DNA of 64,000 nucleotides from Methylobacterium aquaticum (GCF_016804325.1 NZ_CP043627.1:1489501-1553500); one strand, 5' to 3'; shown: positions 1 to 8,869, counted from the stretch's first letter. A program made the numbers and translations. The notes: generated by a model from the letters alone, not told the origin.

Positions 1-543
1 TTCTCGGAATTCTGGGGCCACGGCGTCCATCATTGCCCCTATTGCGACGGCTACGAGAACGGCGACCGGCCGCTCGCGGTCTATGGCCCGGGCGAGGCGG
101 CCAAGGGCCTGGCTCTCGAACTCACCGCCTGGAGCCGCGATCTGACCCTGTTCACCGACGGTCCCTGCGGCCTCGACGATCCCGAGCGGGACCGGCTCGC
201 CCGGAACGGCATCCGGATCGAGGAGCGCCCGGTCGCCCGGCTCGAAGGCGAGGACGGGCGCTTCGCGCGGGTCCGCCTGCGGGACGGCACGGCGCTCGAA
301 TGTGCCGCCCTGTTCTTCACCACCGGGCCCTGCATCCCCTCCCCGCTCGTCGAGCGGCTCGGCTGCGATGTGTCGCGCAAGGGCACGGTGCCGACCGGCG
401 ACTACGAGGAAACGAACGTACCGGGACTCTACGTCGCGGGTGACGCGTCGCGCCGGGTCCAGCTCGCGATCGTGGCCGCCGCCGAGGGAGCGATGGCGGC
501 CTTCGCCATCAACACCGAGCTCCTGCGCGAGGACACACGCTGA
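1..543 (+). CDS. Thioredoxin-reductase-like NAD(P)/FAD-dependent oxidoreductase (5' end cut off)
   Basis: The window opens inside this gene, so only the last 180 residues are visible and the start lies upstream. It reads as a pyridine-nucleotide disulfide oxidoreductase of the thioredoxin reductase type. Near the visible beginning is HCPYCDGYE, holding the redox CxxC site. It is followed by a nucleotide-binding turn (VYGPGEAA) and, near the end, the FAD-binding signature GLYVAGDAS. Stand-alone relatives of this kind often act on substrates other than thioredoxin, so the partner is unknown. No operon partner follows; the next supported gene is 228 bases away. The family is clear, the substrate is not. 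Confidence 0.85.
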   Translation, partial: FSEFWGHGVHHCPYCDGYENGDRPLAVYGPGEAAKGLALELTAWSRDLTLFTDGPCGLDDPERDRLARNGIRIEERPVARLEGEDGRFARVRLRDGTALECAALFFTTGPCIPSPLVERLGCDVSRKGTVPTGDYEETNVPGLYVAGDASRRVQLAIVAAAEGAMAAFAINTELLREDTR

Positions 544-770
544 TTCGGCCGCCGATTCGCCCGCTGCGCCAGGGCCAGCATAGGCGAGGACAGAATTCTT
601 GCGACTCGCGCCGTACCGCCATCCTGCCAATAACGCGGCAGCAGCAAGCGCTTGGCGGGCTGCGGGGCGCCCCTGGCGAAGACCGCAGAAGCAACAATCC
701 TCCTGTCAAGACTTTATCGCACGGTGAAGGTTTGTTAGCCTTTATTGGACGATCACGGGAGGGGGCACCC

Positions 771-953
771 ATGATAGCGTTGGCGCAAGCATGGCGGGCC
801 GGGTTCACCCGGCGCACGCAACGCACGGTCCTGGCCCGCGATGCCACGCTTCGGCCGGGCGAATCCGAGCCGCCCGAGCACCACGAACTCACCGCGCGGG
901 ACCTGATTCGCATGGCCCAGTCCGCCCGCGCCGCAACCGAGCCGCGGGGCTGA
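771..953 (+). CDS. Small hypothetical protein, 60 residues
   Basis: A short reading frame of 60 residues starts at the ATG at 771, preceded by a good ribosome binding site (GGGAGGGGG, about 7 bases upstream). A longer TTG start at 732 lacks such a site. The protein has an arginine-rich N-terminus, a central acidic stretch rich in glutamate and histidine, and a C-terminal part (ELTARDLIRMAQSARAA) that could be a helix. No domain is recognised. Composition and ribosome binding site favour a real gene, but nothing points to a function. Confidence 0.45.
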   Translation: MIALAQAWRAGFTRRTQRTVLARDATLRPGESEPPEHHELTARDLIRMAQSARAATEPRG

Positions 954-1443
954 CGCCGGCACAAGCCGAAGGCGGGTCGAATCGCTTGTTCGGGCTTGGA
1001 TCGTTGCGGGCTGAGAATGCCATCGGGGGGCATTCGAGGGGGACGGCCCGCTGTCGCGGCAATCCGACCGGGGCTGAATCCAACCCGAGTGGCGACGACC
1101 AGCGCCTCGGCGCCATCGCGGGCGCACGGTCTGCGCACGCCGATCCGCTCGGCGCTCCGAATGGCGACGATCGCCAACCGCGGCTGATGCGCGACGAGGC
1201 CCGCGACCCGCTCTTCATCGTGCCGCACCCGCCCGGCGGCGCGTGAGCGCCCTCGGCATCCGTCCGGACGGGCGATCGCCAAGGCCACCTATCCCCAGCG
1301 TCGGACTCTTAGACGCTCCACAAGGACTAACATCTTACCCTTCCGCCTCTATACTCAGCCGGAGTGTTGGGGGTCCGGCTGCCTTGCGCAGCGGGATACG
1401 AGGGGCCGGAGCGGATCTTCGGCCGGGTCGGGAAGGCGGTGGG
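954..1443. other. Gene-poor stretch of 490 bases
   Basis: Several overlapping frames are open here on both strands, as expected at this GC content, but none has a ribosome binding site or a recognisable protein pattern. Nothing else was identified. Confidence 0.4.
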
Positions 1444-2025
1444 ATGGCCGAGACCGAGGAGGCGATACCGGCCGACCGCGTGGTCGAGACCCTGGAGGCC
1501 CTGCTGCGCACGCCGCCGTTCCAGCGCTCGCCGAAGCTCGCGCGCTTCCTGCGCTTCGTGGTCGAGGAGGAGTTGGCCGGGCGCGGCGCGACCGTCAAGG
1601 CCTATACCATCGCCACCCAGGCGCTGGGCCGCGGCCCCGATTTCGACGCGAGCCTGGACCCGAGCGTGCGGGTCGAGGCGGGCCGCCTGCGGCGGGTGCT
1701 GGACGACACCTATGCCCAGCACCCGGCAGGCCTCGAGATCCGCGTCACCGTCCCGGTGGGCAGCTACCGGCCCCGGTTCGCCCCGATCGCGGCGGCGCCG
1801 GAGGCTGAGGCCGTCCCGGAGCCCGACGACATCCCGCTTCCCCCGCCCCCGGCGGCGGCGCGAGCGATCGTGGTCGGCGGGTTCAGCCCGCGCGGCCAGG
1901 TGGCGGTCATCGCGCTGCTCGCCGGCATCCTGCTGGTGCTCTGCATCGATCTCGGATTGACCCTGAGCGCCCGCCTGGGCGCCGATCCTCCGCCCTCGCG
2001 CGACGTCGCCGCGCGAGGCAGGTAA
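1444..2025 (+). CDS. Membrane-anchored protein with an N-terminal winged-helix-like domain
   Basis: The ATG at 1444 is preferred over upstream starts because sequence before it looks non-coding and a GGAAGGCGG site lies just upstream. The 193-residue product has an N-terminal domain (about residues 5-110) with the pattern SPKLARFLRFVVEEEL, AYTIATQALGR and DPSVRVEAGRLRRVL. I know this module from the front of many larger Rhizobiales and Acidobacteria signalling or TPR/WD40 proteins. A proline-rich linker (about 115-140) and one membrane segment (about 150-172, VAVIALLAGILLVLCIDLGL) follow. After the membrane segment only about 20 residues remain, so the usual large C-terminal sensory part is absent. 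It may be a truncated family member or a compact regulator. Confidence 0.65.
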   Translation: MAETEEAIPADRVVETLEALLRTPPFQRSPKLARFLRFVVEEELAGRGATVKAYTIATQALGRGPDFDASLDPSVRVEAGRLRRVLDDTYAQHPAGLEIRVTVPVGSYRPRFAPIAAAPEAEAVPEPDDIPLPPPPAAARAIVVGGFSPRGQVAVIALLAGILLVLCIDLGLTLSARLGADPPPSRDVAARGR

Positions 2026-2044
2026 AGCCCATCCGGTGAACGGA

Positions 2045-2326
2045 TCAGGTCCAGCGGGTGGCGAAGCGGGCGAGATCCGTCGCCGTGCCGAAGGCGACGA
2101 CGCCGAGGGTGCGGGTCTCCTCCGGCAGGCCCGGGAACAGCACGTAGGTCACGCTGCGGCGGCTATAGGCGGTGCTCGGCGCCTCGGTGGCGGCCCAGTC
2201 CTGCACCTCCTGCGCGAGGGCGTCGGGATCGTCCGGCGCGATGAGCCCGGACCGCTCGCGGAGCGCCAGCACGTAGGGGCCGAGATCCGGGTGCTGCTCG
2301 CGCAGGACCTTGACGATGTCGATCAT
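2045..2326 (-). CDS. Hypothetical protein, 93 residues
   Basis: A 93-residue frame starts at the ATG at 2326 and converges with the gene ending at 2025. Composition is that of a soluble protein with a balanced set of acidic, basic and hydrophobic residues (MIDIVKVLREQHPDLGPYVL at the start, then a region with SVTYVLFPGLPEE). No family is recognised. The ribosome binding site is weak. It sits 111 bases downstream of an EthD-type gene on the same strand and could be cotranscribed with it. The opposite-strand frame over the same bases looks like a shadow. Confidence 0.55.
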   Translation of the reverse strand: MIDIVKVLREQHPDLGPYVLALRERSGLIAPDDPDALAQEVQDWAATEAPSTAYSRRSVTYVLFPGLPEETRTLGVVAFGTATDLARFATRWT

Positions 2327-2437
2327 GACTGAAGGATTTTCCGACGACGTGGAGGCCGGTTCGGCGAAGACGATGCGGCAGGGCCGAAGGGCGGGGGACC
2401 ATCCGGTCGTGTCGCGACCGGATGGTCCCCTCGAACC

Positions 2438-2755
2438 TCAGAAGCTCTGCGGCTCGTTGATCTGCACCACCGGCTGGCCCTTGAAGAAGTTCGGGATGTC
2501 CCCGAAGATCTCCTTGCCGTGGGCCGCGCCCGCCTTCTGGAAGTCGTCGAGCGAGCGGAAGGTGAGGAGCGCCATCACCTGGAACGGGGCCGGGCTGCCG
2601 TCCGGCGTGCCACTCGCCTTGACGACCTCGACCTTCTCCAGGCCCATCGAGGTCCAGCGCTCGCGCACCAGGGGCATGTGGTGCTTGAGGTAGTAGTCGA
2701 GGTCGAAGGGCAGCGCGTCGGCGCCGCCCGGATACATCACGCTGACCAGGATCAT
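2438..2755 (-). CDS. EthD family protein
   Basis: The 105-residue product matches the EthD family of small ferredoxin-like alpha/beta barrel proteins. It opens MILVSVMYPGG, has the family hallmark YYLKHHMPLV near residue 22-31, and later FFKGQPVVQINEP. EthD proteins are dimeric and are found next to cytochrome P450 or other catabolic genes, but most have no proven reaction. The ATG at 2755 starts the conserved domain; a longer start at 2815 adds an unconserved leader. It lies between a hypothetical gene and dgcA on the same strand, 140 bases after dgcA. Family assignment is firm; role unknown. Confidence 0.8.
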   Translation of the reverse strand: MILVSVMYPGGADALPFDLDYYLKHHMPLVRERWTSMGLEKVEVVKASGTPDGSPAPFQVMALLTFRSLDDFQKAGAAHGKEIFGDIPNFFKGQPVVQINEPQSF

Positions 2756-2895
2756 GGCGTTGTCGTCTCTCCCGGATGCGGGACACGTGCCCGGTCCCTG
2801 ACGGCCAGAGAGCATCCTTTGCCGGCCCGGCGCAAGCGCGCCGGGCTCGGTCGGGCGCCCCGATCAGGCCGAAAAACGACTCATCCCCCAATCCG

Positions 2896-3876
2896 TCATC
2901 CCCAGAGCGCCGGCTCCGGCGGATGGACCAGGCTGCCCTCGAACCTCAATCCGGGGTCGCGGTCGCGGGCGAGCAGCAGCGGGCCGTCGAGATCGACGAA
3001 GTCGGCGTAGCCCGAGAGCAGCATCGCCGGCGCCATGGCGAGCGAGGTGCCGAGCATGCAGCCGACCATGATCGACAGGCCGTGCGCCTTCGCGTCCTGC
3101 GCGAGGCGCAGGGCCTCGGTCAGCCCGCCGGCCTTGTCGAGCTTGATGTTGATCGCGTCGTAGCGATCCTTGAGGGCATCGAGGTCGACGTCGCCGTGCA
3201 GGCTCTCGTCGGCGCAGATCGGGATCGGGCGCGCGATCCGCGCGAGCAGCCCGTCGTCGCCCGCCGGCAGGGGCTGCTCGATCAGCTCGACGCCGGCCGC
3301 CGCGCAGGCCGCGAGGTTGGCGGCCATCGTCTCGGCCGACCACGCCTCGTTGGCATCGACAACGAGCCGTGAATTCGGCGCACCCCGGCGCACCGCGGCG
3401 ATCCGCTCCGGATCGCCCGCCCCGCCGAGCTTCACCTTCAGGAGCGGCCGGGACGCCGCCATGTGGGCCGCCGCCGCCATCTCCTCCGGGGTGCCGAGGC
3501 TCAGCGTGTAGCAGGTCGTCACCGGGACCGGCGCCGGGATGCCGGCCAGCACGTGGGCGGGCGTGCCCGAGCGCTTGGCCTCGAGGTCCCACAGGGCGCA
3601 GTCGAGGGCGTTGCGGGCCGCCCCCGCCGGCATCCGGCCGGCGAGGTCCTGCCGGGTCAGGCCGGCGGCCAGCGCCTCTTCCTGCCGGGCGATCAAGTCG
3701 CGTACGCCCTCCACGGTCTCGCCGTAGCGGGCATAGGGTACGCATTCGCCGCGGCCGGTGACGGTGCCGTCGCTGACCTCGGCGGTCACCACCACGGCCT
3801 CGGTCCGGCTGCCGCGGGAGATGGTGAAGCGGCCGGCGATCGGCCAGCGCTCAATGGTGGTCGCGAGCCGGATCAC
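2896..3876 (-). CDS. dgcA: N-acetyl-D-glutamate racemase / dipeptide epimerase, enolase superfamily
   Basis: This 326-residue enolase-superfamily enzyme has the full muconate-lactonizing type active site: KVKL for the second-sphere lysine base, the metal ligands in VDANEAW, IEQPL and CADES, and the second catalytic lysine in NIKLDKAGG. Family members include L-Ala-D/L-Glu epimerases and DgcA, which racemises N-acetyl-D-glutamate. The gene overlaps dgcN by 4 bases (3873-3876), a translationally coupled pair. That neighbour decides for the DgcA role: DgcN acetylates D-glutamate and DgcA converts the product to the L form. Enzyme class is certain; substrate is inferred from context. Confidence 0.8.
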   Translation of the reverse strand: MIRLATTIERWPIAGRFTISRGSRTEAVVVTAEVSDGTVTGRGECVPYARYGETVEGVRDLIARQEEALAAGLTRQDLAGRMPAGAARNALDCALWDLEAKRSGTPAHVLAGIPAPVPVTTCYTLSLGTPEEMAAAAHMAASRPLLKVKLGGAGDPERIAAVRRGAPNSRLVVDANEAWSAETMAANLAACAAAGVELIEQPLPAGDDGLLARIARPIPICADESLHGDVDLDALKDRYDAINIKLDKAGGLTEALRLAQDAKAHGLSIMVGCMLGTSLAMAPAMLLSGYADFVDLDGPLLLARDRDPGLRFEGSLVHPPEPALWG

Positions 3877-4883
3877 GCCGGGAACTCCGCCATCAGCCGG
3901 TCGACCAGCCCCTCGACGCCGAACCGCACCGGATCGGTCGCCGGCAGGCCGTGCTCGGCGGCAAGTTTATCCAGGAGCGCCCTCGCCTCCCCTTCCTCCA
4001 GGGCCTGGGTGTTGATGGCGATGCCGGTCGCCCGGATCTCCGGGTTGGTCAGGCGGCCGAGCTGCACGGTGAGATCGATCACCTCGCGAATGCTCGGCAG
4101 GGCGTGCTTGACCCCGCGCATCGTCGTGCGGGTCGGCTCGTGGCAGACCACGAAGGCGTCGGCTTGCGCGCCGTGCAGCAGGCCGAGGCTGACGCCGGCG
4201 AAGCTCGGATGGAACAGCGAGCCCTGGCCCTCGATCAGGTCCCAGTGGTGCGGATCGGCGGCGGGCGCGATCCACTCGACGGCGCCGGAGATGAAGTCGG
4301 CCACCACCGCGTCGATGGCGACGCCGCGGCCGGAGATGAACACCCCGGTCTGGCCGGTGGCGCGGAAATCGGCATCGAGGCCGCGGGCCCGCATGCCCTT
4401 CTCCAGCGCCAGCACGGTGTACTTCTTGCCCACCGAACAGTCGGTGCCGACGGTCAAGAGCCGCCGGCCCGGCCGCCGGATTCCCTTGCCGGTGTCGAAG
4501 CGCTCGTCGGAATGGCGCACGTCGTGGAGCTGGCGGCCGTGACGCGACGCGGCCTCGGCGATCGCCGGCACCGAGCCGAGGCGGGTGTGGAGCCCGCTCG
4601 CCACGTCGAGCCCGGCCTCGATCGCCTGGACGATAGTGGCGATCCAGTGCTCGGGCAGAACGCCGCCGGCATTGACCACGCCGACGATCAGCGTGCGGGC
4701 GCCCTTGGCGACGCCCTCCGCGATCGTCAGGTCCGGGATGCCGAGATCGGCGGCGCAACCGGGCAGGCGCAACTGCCCGACGCACCATTCGGGCCGCCAG
4801 TCGACGATGCCGTAGGCGGTCTTGGCGGCGAGCTTGTCGGGCACGTCGCCGAGGAACATCAGGTAGGGCGTGGCGATCTGCAT
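3873..4883 (-). CDS. dgcN: DUF1611 protein, DgcN-type D-glutamate N-acetyltransferase
   Basis: The 336-residue protein belongs to the DUF1611 family. An N-terminal Rossmann-like region (about 1-140) contains LIVGVVNAGG. The C-terminal region has a P-loop (GTDCSVGKKYT, about residue 146) and the conserved GQTGVFISGRG and LIEGQGSLFHP. DUF1611 members paired with a dipeptide epimerase have been characterised as DgcN, the N-acetyltransferase of a D-glutamate catabolic route. It overlaps dgcA by 4 bases and is the first gene of the pair. Divergently, 309 bases away, begins a glutamate-type ABC importer, which strengthens an amino-acid role. Family firm; reaction inferred. Confidence 0.78.
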   Translation of the reverse strand: MQIATPYLMFLGDVPDKLAAKTAYGIVDWRPEWCVGQLRLPGCAADLGIPDLTIAEGVAKGARTLIVGVVNAGGVLPEHWIATIVQAIEAGLDVASGLHTRLGSVPAIAEAASRHGRQLHDVRHSDERFDTGKGIRRPGRRLLTVGTDCSVGKKYTVLALEKGMRARGLDADFRATGQTGVFISGRGVAIDAVVADFISGAVEWIAPAADPHHWDLIEGQGSLFHPSFAGVSLGLLHGAQADAFVVCHEPTRTTMRGVKHALPSIREVIDLTVQLGRLTNPEIRATGIAINTQALEEGEARALLDKLAAEHGLPATDPVRFGVEGLVDRLMAEFPA

Positions 4884-5138
4884 CGGTCTCGTCGGTCCGT
4901 CGTCGCGAGGGCGTCACGGGTGCCGGGCACGCTTGGCGGCCACCGGCGAGAACACCTTCGCGCGGGCACGGCCAGGGCGCAACAGCTCCGCCGCGAGGCG
5001 GGTGTCCCGCCAGGGGCAGCCTGCAACGGCGCCGACTGGCCCGCGCCTTGCCAGGGGCGGGCCGGGCACGGCCCTCGGTTTGTCAGGTCTTGCGCAGAAT
5101 GCCCCACCCGGCGGCTGCGCCGGCCCCGAGCCTAACCC

Positions 5139-5167
5139 TTGACGTGATGATCGCCGTGGCGGACTAG
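5139..5167 (+). promoter_or_regulatory. Possible sigma-70-type promoter for the glt importer
   Basis: TTGACG is followed after 17 bases by GACTAG. The first box is close to the -35 consensus and the second is a weak -10. It lies 26 bases ahead of the importer start codon. The rest of the 309-base divergent region (4884-5192) shows nothing recognisable. This is a pattern match only. Confidence 0.25.
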
Positions 5168-5192
5168 GTCGATGCCCAATAGGAGAGCACGA

Positions 5193-6104
5193 ATGCGTTT
5201 GAGAAGCCTGCTTCCCGTCCTGCTCGCCGGTCTGGCGGCCTCCGCCGGGACCGCTTCGGCCCAGGATCTGACCGGGACGCTGAAGAAGATCAAGGAGACC
5301 GGGCAGATCACGCTGGCCTACCGCGATTCCTCGGTGCCGTTCTCCTACCTCGACAACAACCAGAAGCCGGTCGGCTTCGCGATGGACATCTGCTACAAGA
5401 TCGTCGACGCGGTGAAGTCCGAGCTGAAGCTCGACAAGCTCGAGGTCAAGCTGAACCCGGTGACCTCGGCGACGCGCATCCCGCTGATCGCCAACGGCAC
5501 CGTCGACCTCGAATGCGGCTCGACCACCAACAACGTCGAGCGGCAGAAGCAGGTCGCCTTCACCAACACCCACTTCCTCACCGCCAACCGCTTCATCGCC
5601 AAGAAGTCGAGCGGCCTGACGAAGTTCGAGGACCTGAAGGGCAAGACCGTCGTCTCGACCTCCGGCACCACGAACATCAAGCAGATCAACGAGTACAACG
5701 CCGACAAGAAGCTCGGCATCACGATCCTGCCGGCCAAGGACCACGCCGAGGCGTTCCTGATGGTCGAGACCGGCCGCGCCGCCGCCTTCGTGATGGACGA
5801 CGTGCTGCTCGCCTCGCTCGCCGCCTCGTCCAAGGAGCCGACCGCCTACGCGATCTCGACCGACGCCCTGTCGAAGCCCGAGCCCTACGGCATCATGCTG
5901 CGCAAGGACGATGCGCCGTTCAAGAAGGTCGCGGACGCCGCCACCGCCGCCTTCTACAAGAGCCCGGAGAGCAAGGTCACCTACGACAAGTGGTTCATGA
6001 AGCCGATCCCGCCGCGGGACATCAACCTGAACCTGCCGATGAGCGAGGCGCTGCAGCACGCCTTCGCCAAGCCGAGCGACAGCCCGGACCCGGCCGCCTA
6101 CTGA
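5193..6104 (+). CDS. gltI: Glutamate/aspartate-type ABC transporter, periplasmic binding protein
   Basis: The 303-residue product is a family 3 solute-binding protein like GltI. Its start is set at 5193 because AGGAGAG lies 7 bases upstream; an ATG at 5172 has no such site. A signal peptide (about 1-24, ending TASAQ) leads to the mature protein, which keeps the ligand-binding fold with VPFSYLDNNQKPVGFAMDIC, DLECGSTTNNVER and a hinge region near GKTVVSTSGTTNIKQ. The conserved arginine and acidic residues expected for acidic amino acids are present. It heads the operon gltI-gltJ-gltK-gltL. A strong stem-loop follows its stop codon. Confidence 0.9.
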   Translation: MRLRSLLPVLLAGLAASAGTASAQDLTGTLKKIKETGQITLAYRDSSVPFSYLDNNQKPVGFAMDICYKIVDAVKSELKLDKLEVKLNPVTSATRIPLIANGTVDLECGSTTNNVERQKQVAFTNTHFLTANRFIAKKSSGLTKFEDLKGKTVVSTSGTTNIKQINEYNADKKLGITILPAKDHAEAFLMVETGRAAAFVMDDVLLASLAASSKEPTAYAISTDALSKPEPYGIMLRKDDAPFKKVADAATAAFYKSPESKVTYDKWFMKPIPPRDINLNLPMSEALQHAFAKPSDSPDPAAY

Positions 6105-6114
6105 TCTAGAGACC

Positions 6115-6147
6115 GGGCGCCGCCCTTGCTGCGGCAGGGTGGCGCCC
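6115..6147 (+). promoter_or_regulatory. Stem-loop between gltI and gltJ
   Basis: GGGCGCC at 6115 pairs with GGCGCCC ending at 6147, and the inner bases (GCCCTTGC with GGCAGGGT) extend the stem. No T run follows. Such hairpins after a binding-protein gene usually stabilise its mRNA and keep the binding protein in excess over the permeases. The sequence shows the hairpin; the role is inferred. Confidence 0.6.
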
Positions 6148-6280
6148 ATCGACGGTCCGCCCCTCGGCACTTTTCCCTGTGCCTCGTCCGCGTCCGGCCT
6201 CGCCCGGGCCGGAAAACCGTATACCATCGGACGCCGACACAAAGCCTCCCCGAGAACCGAGCGGACCCGGAAGACAGGGC

Positions 6281-7000
6281 ATGAACTACAACTGGAACTG
6301 GGGCATCTTCTTCGAGGCGTCGCCCGAGGGGAACGGCACCTATGCCGACATGCTGCTGTCGGGCCTGATGTGGACGATCCTCACGGCGCTCTGCGCCTGG
6401 GTCATCGCCTTCGCCATCGGCTCGGTCGTCGGCGTGCTGCGCACCCTGCCGAGCCGCGGGGCGCAAGCGGTCGGCAACGCCTATGTCGAACTGTTCCGCA
6501 ACATCCCGCTCCTCGTGCAGATGTTCCTCTGGTACTTCGTGCTGCCGGAGGTGCTGCCGGAATCCTGGGGCACCTGGCTCAAGCAGTTGCCGAACGCGCC
6601 GTTCTACACCGCCGTGGTGTGCCTCGGCTTCTTCACCGCCTCGCGCGTCGCCGAGCAGGTGCGGGCCGGCATCCAGGCCCTGCCGCGGGGCCAGCGCATG
6701 GCCGGCACGGCGCTCGGGCTCACCACCGCCCAGACCTACCGCTACGTGCTGCTGCCCAACGCCTACCGCATCATCCTGCCGCCGCTCACCTCCGAGTTCC
6801 TCAACAACCTGAAGAACACGTCGGTGGCGCTGACCATCGGCCTCCTGGAGCTGACTGCGCGAGCCCGCGCGATGCAGGAATTCTCGTTCCAGGTGTTCGA
6901 GGCCTTCACGGCGGCGACCCTGATCTACATCGTCATCAACCTGCTGGTGGTGACCGTGGCCGGCGTGATCGAGCGCCGCGTCGCGGTGCCGGGCCGCTGA
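6281..7000 (+). CDS. gltJ: Glutamate/aspartate-type ABC transporter permease GltJ
   Basis: This 239-residue inner-membrane permease is of the HisM/GltJ kind. It starts at 6281 with MNYNWNWGIFF, the usual beginning of GltJ; upstream in-frame sequence is not conserved. It has four to five membrane helices. The family signature is present: ELFRNIPLLVQMFLWYF early on and the cytoplasmic EAA loop around GIQALPRGQRMAGTALGLT, which contacts the ATPase. It pairs with GltK to form the channel. It lies 176 bases after gltI, the gap being filled by a stem-loop, and 30 bases before gltK. Confidence 0.9.
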   Translation: MNYNWNWGIFFEASPEGNGTYADMLLSGLMWTILTALCAWVIAFAIGSVVGVLRTLPSRGAQAVGNAYVELFRNIPLLVQMFLWYFVLPEVLPESWGTWLKQLPNAPFYTAVVCLGFFTASRVAEQVRAGIQALPRGQRMAGTALGLTTAQTYRYVLLPNAYRIILPPLTSEFLNNLKNTSVALTIGLLELTARARAMQEFSFQVFEAFTAATLIYIVINLLVVTVAGVIERRVAVPGR

Positions 7001-7030
7001 TCCTTCAACGCTTCGGGCAGGGTCCTCGCG

Positions 7031-7723
7031 ATGTTCTCGAATTTCGATTTCGGCGTCATCCTGAATTCGTGGCGCTACCTGTTCCTCGACGGGATGGTCT
7101 TCACGCTGACCCTGACCGCGCTCGCCGCGGTCGGCGGCGTGATCCTCGGCACGCTGATCGCCATGATGCGGCTCTCGGGCCTGCCGGTGCTGCCGCAGAT
7201 CGCCAAGGTCTACGTCAACTTCATGCGCTCGCTGCCGCTGGTGCTGGTGATCTTCTGGTTCTACTTCCTGGTGCCGTATATCGGGCAGTGGGTCACCGGA
7301 TCCGAGCGGCCGATCCAGGTCGGCGCCTTCTCGTCCTCGCTCATCACCTTCACGCTGTTCGAGGCGGCCTATTTCTCCGAGATCATGCGGGCGGGCATCC
7401 AGTCGATCCCGAAGGGACAGGGTGCGGCGGCCTCGGCGCTCGGCCTCACCTACTGGCAGTCGATGGGCAACGTCATCCTGCCCCAGGCCTTCCGCAACAT
7501 GCTGCCGGTGCTGCTGACCCAGACCATCGTGCTGTTCCAGGACACCTCGCTGGTCTACGTCCTGTCGATCACCGACTTCCTCGGCGCCGCCTCCAAGATC
7601 GCCCAGCGCGACGGGCGCCTGGTCGAGATGTACCTGTTCGCGGCCGTCGTCTACTTTGCCGTCTGCTTCATCGCCTCGCTCCTGGTGCGCCGACTGCAGC
7701 GCCGGGTCGCCATCATCCGATAG
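7031..7723 (+). CDS. gltK: Glutamate/aspartate-type ABC transporter permease GltK
   Basis: The second permease has 230 residues and begins [18 protein letters not shown], typical of GltK. Conserved features are [20 protein letters not shown], the helix facing the substrate path, and the EAA loop [20 protein letters not shown]. About five membrane helices are predicted by eye. It lies 30 bases after gltJ and 10 bases before gltL, so the three are translated from one message. Together GltJ and GltK form the heterodimeric channel for the binding protein encoded upstream. Confidence 0.9.
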   Translation: MFSNFDFGVILNSWRYLFLDGMVFTLTLTALAAVGGVILGTLIAMMRLSGLPVLPQIAKVYVNFMRSLPLVLVIFWFYFLVPYIGQWVTGSERPIQVGAFSSSLITFTLFEAAYFSEIMRAGIQSIPKGQGAAASALGLTYWQSMGNVILPQAFRNMLPVLLTQTIVLFQDTSLVYVLSITDFLGAASKIAQRDGRLVEMYLFAAVVYFAVCFIASLLVRRLQRRVAIIR

Positions 7724-7733
7724 GATCCGCGCC

Positions 7734-8594
7734 ATGACCTCCTCCGCGATGCCGCCCGTCAGCCCCGTCTCGGAGCCGCAGGCCGCGTCCGACGCGGCGC
7801 CGGGCACCGGCCCCGTCGGCTCCCTGCTCACCGGGCAGCCCCCGGTGGCGGCCACCACCGGGCCGATGATCGCCATCGACAACGTCTCGAAGTGGTACGG
7901 CGACTTCCAGGTGCTGACGAACTGCACCACCTCCGTCACCAAGGGCGAGGTGGTGGTGGTCTGCGGTCCCTCGGGCTCCGGCAAGTCGACGCTCATCAAG
8001 TGCGTCAACGCCCTCGAGCCGTTCCAGAAGGGCCAGATCACCGTCGACGGCACCCGGATCGCCGACAAGAAGACCAACCTGCCCAAGCTCCGCTCGCGGG
8101 TCGGCATGGTGTTCCAGCATTTCGAGCTGTTTCCGCACCTGTCGATCACCGACAACCTGAGCCTCGCCCAGCGCAAGGTGCTCGGGCGGAGCAAGGACGA
8201 GGCGCAGGCCAAGGGCCTGGCGCTGCTGGAGCGGGTCGGCCTCAAGGCCCATGCCCACAAGTTCCCGGGCCAGCTCTCCGGCGGCCAGCAGCAGCGCGTG
8301 GCGATCGCCCGGGCGCTCGCCATGAACCCGATCGTGATGCTGTTCGACGAGCCGACCTCGGCGCTCGATCCCGAGATGGTCGGCGAGGTGCTGGACGTGA
8401 TGGTCGAATTGGCCCGCGAGGGCATGACCATGATGGTGGTGACCCACGAGATGGGCTTTGCCCGCAAGGTCGCCCACCGGGTAATCTTCATGGACAAGGG
8501 CGAGATCGTCGAGGACGCGCAGAAGGAGGAGTTCTTCGGCTCACCCCGGAGCGAGCGCGCCCAGACCTTCCTGTCGCGGATCCTGTCGCACTGA
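7734..8594 (+). CDS. gltL: Glutamate/aspartate-type ABC transporter ATPase GltL, with N-terminal extension
   Basis: A polar amino-acid importer ATPase with Walker [11 protein letters not shown]-loop [13 protein letters not shown], signature LSGGQQQR and Walker [15 protein letters not shown]. From the ATG at 7734 it has 286 residues, about 40 more than usual; the extra N-terminus is rich in proline, alanine and threonine. A start at 7866 ([12 protein letters not shown]) would give the standard size of about 242 residues, but the 7734 start lies 10 bases after gltK, as expected in an operon. Either start leaves the ATPase domain intact. It energises the GltIJK importer. Confidence 0.88.
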   Translation: MTSSAMPPVSPVSEPQAASDAAPGTGPVGSLLTGQPPVAATTGPMIAIDNVSKWYGDFQVLTNCTTSVTKGEVVVVCGPSGSGKSTLIKCVNALEPFQKGQITVDGTRIADKKTNLPKLRSRVGMVFQHFELFPHLSITDNLSLAQRKVLGRSKDEAQAKGLALLERVGLKAHAHKFPGQLSGGQQQRVAIARALAMNPIVMLFDEPTSALDPEMVGEVLDVMVELAREGMTMMVVTHEMGFARKVAHRVIFMDKGEIVEDAQKEEFFGSPRSERAQTFLSRILSH

Positions 8595-8597
8595 ACG

Positions 8598-8657
8598 GGA
8601 TCCCCGAGATGAGCGAGGGCCCCCCTGCGGGCCCCTTGCCGTTGGTCTCGGGGATCC
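8598..8657. terminator. Long inverted repeat after gltL, probable transcription end
   Basis: GGATCCCCGAGA at 8598-8609 is exactly complementary to TCTCGGGGATCC at 8646-8657, and a nested GGGCCC-rich hairpin lies inside. It begins 4 bases after the gltL stop. There is no T run, so termination is inferred from position and stem strength. Confidence 0.5.
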
Positions 8658-8869
8658 GACACGCCACCCTCCCCCTCTCTGCGGCAGGGCTATCCGGGGC
8701 CACCGTCGAATCGGACGCAGAATCCCCTCTCCCGTATGGGCAAGGGGTAGGGGGAATCGAAGATCGCGCGAGGGTGGCTCGGGCGCAGAATGATCCGCCA
8801 ACCGTCGCGTTGCGCATCGCGACGGTTCTTTTTCAGGGTGGAACCCGAGCCACCCTCCCTCCCGGTACC

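Noticed and set aside
6098..8662. An 854-codon open frame on the minus strand opposite gltJKL
   Set aside because: It is a mirror of strongly conserved transporter genes. Its translation is arginine/histidine/aspartate-rich with no fold pattern. GC-rich third positions keep antisense frames open in this genome.
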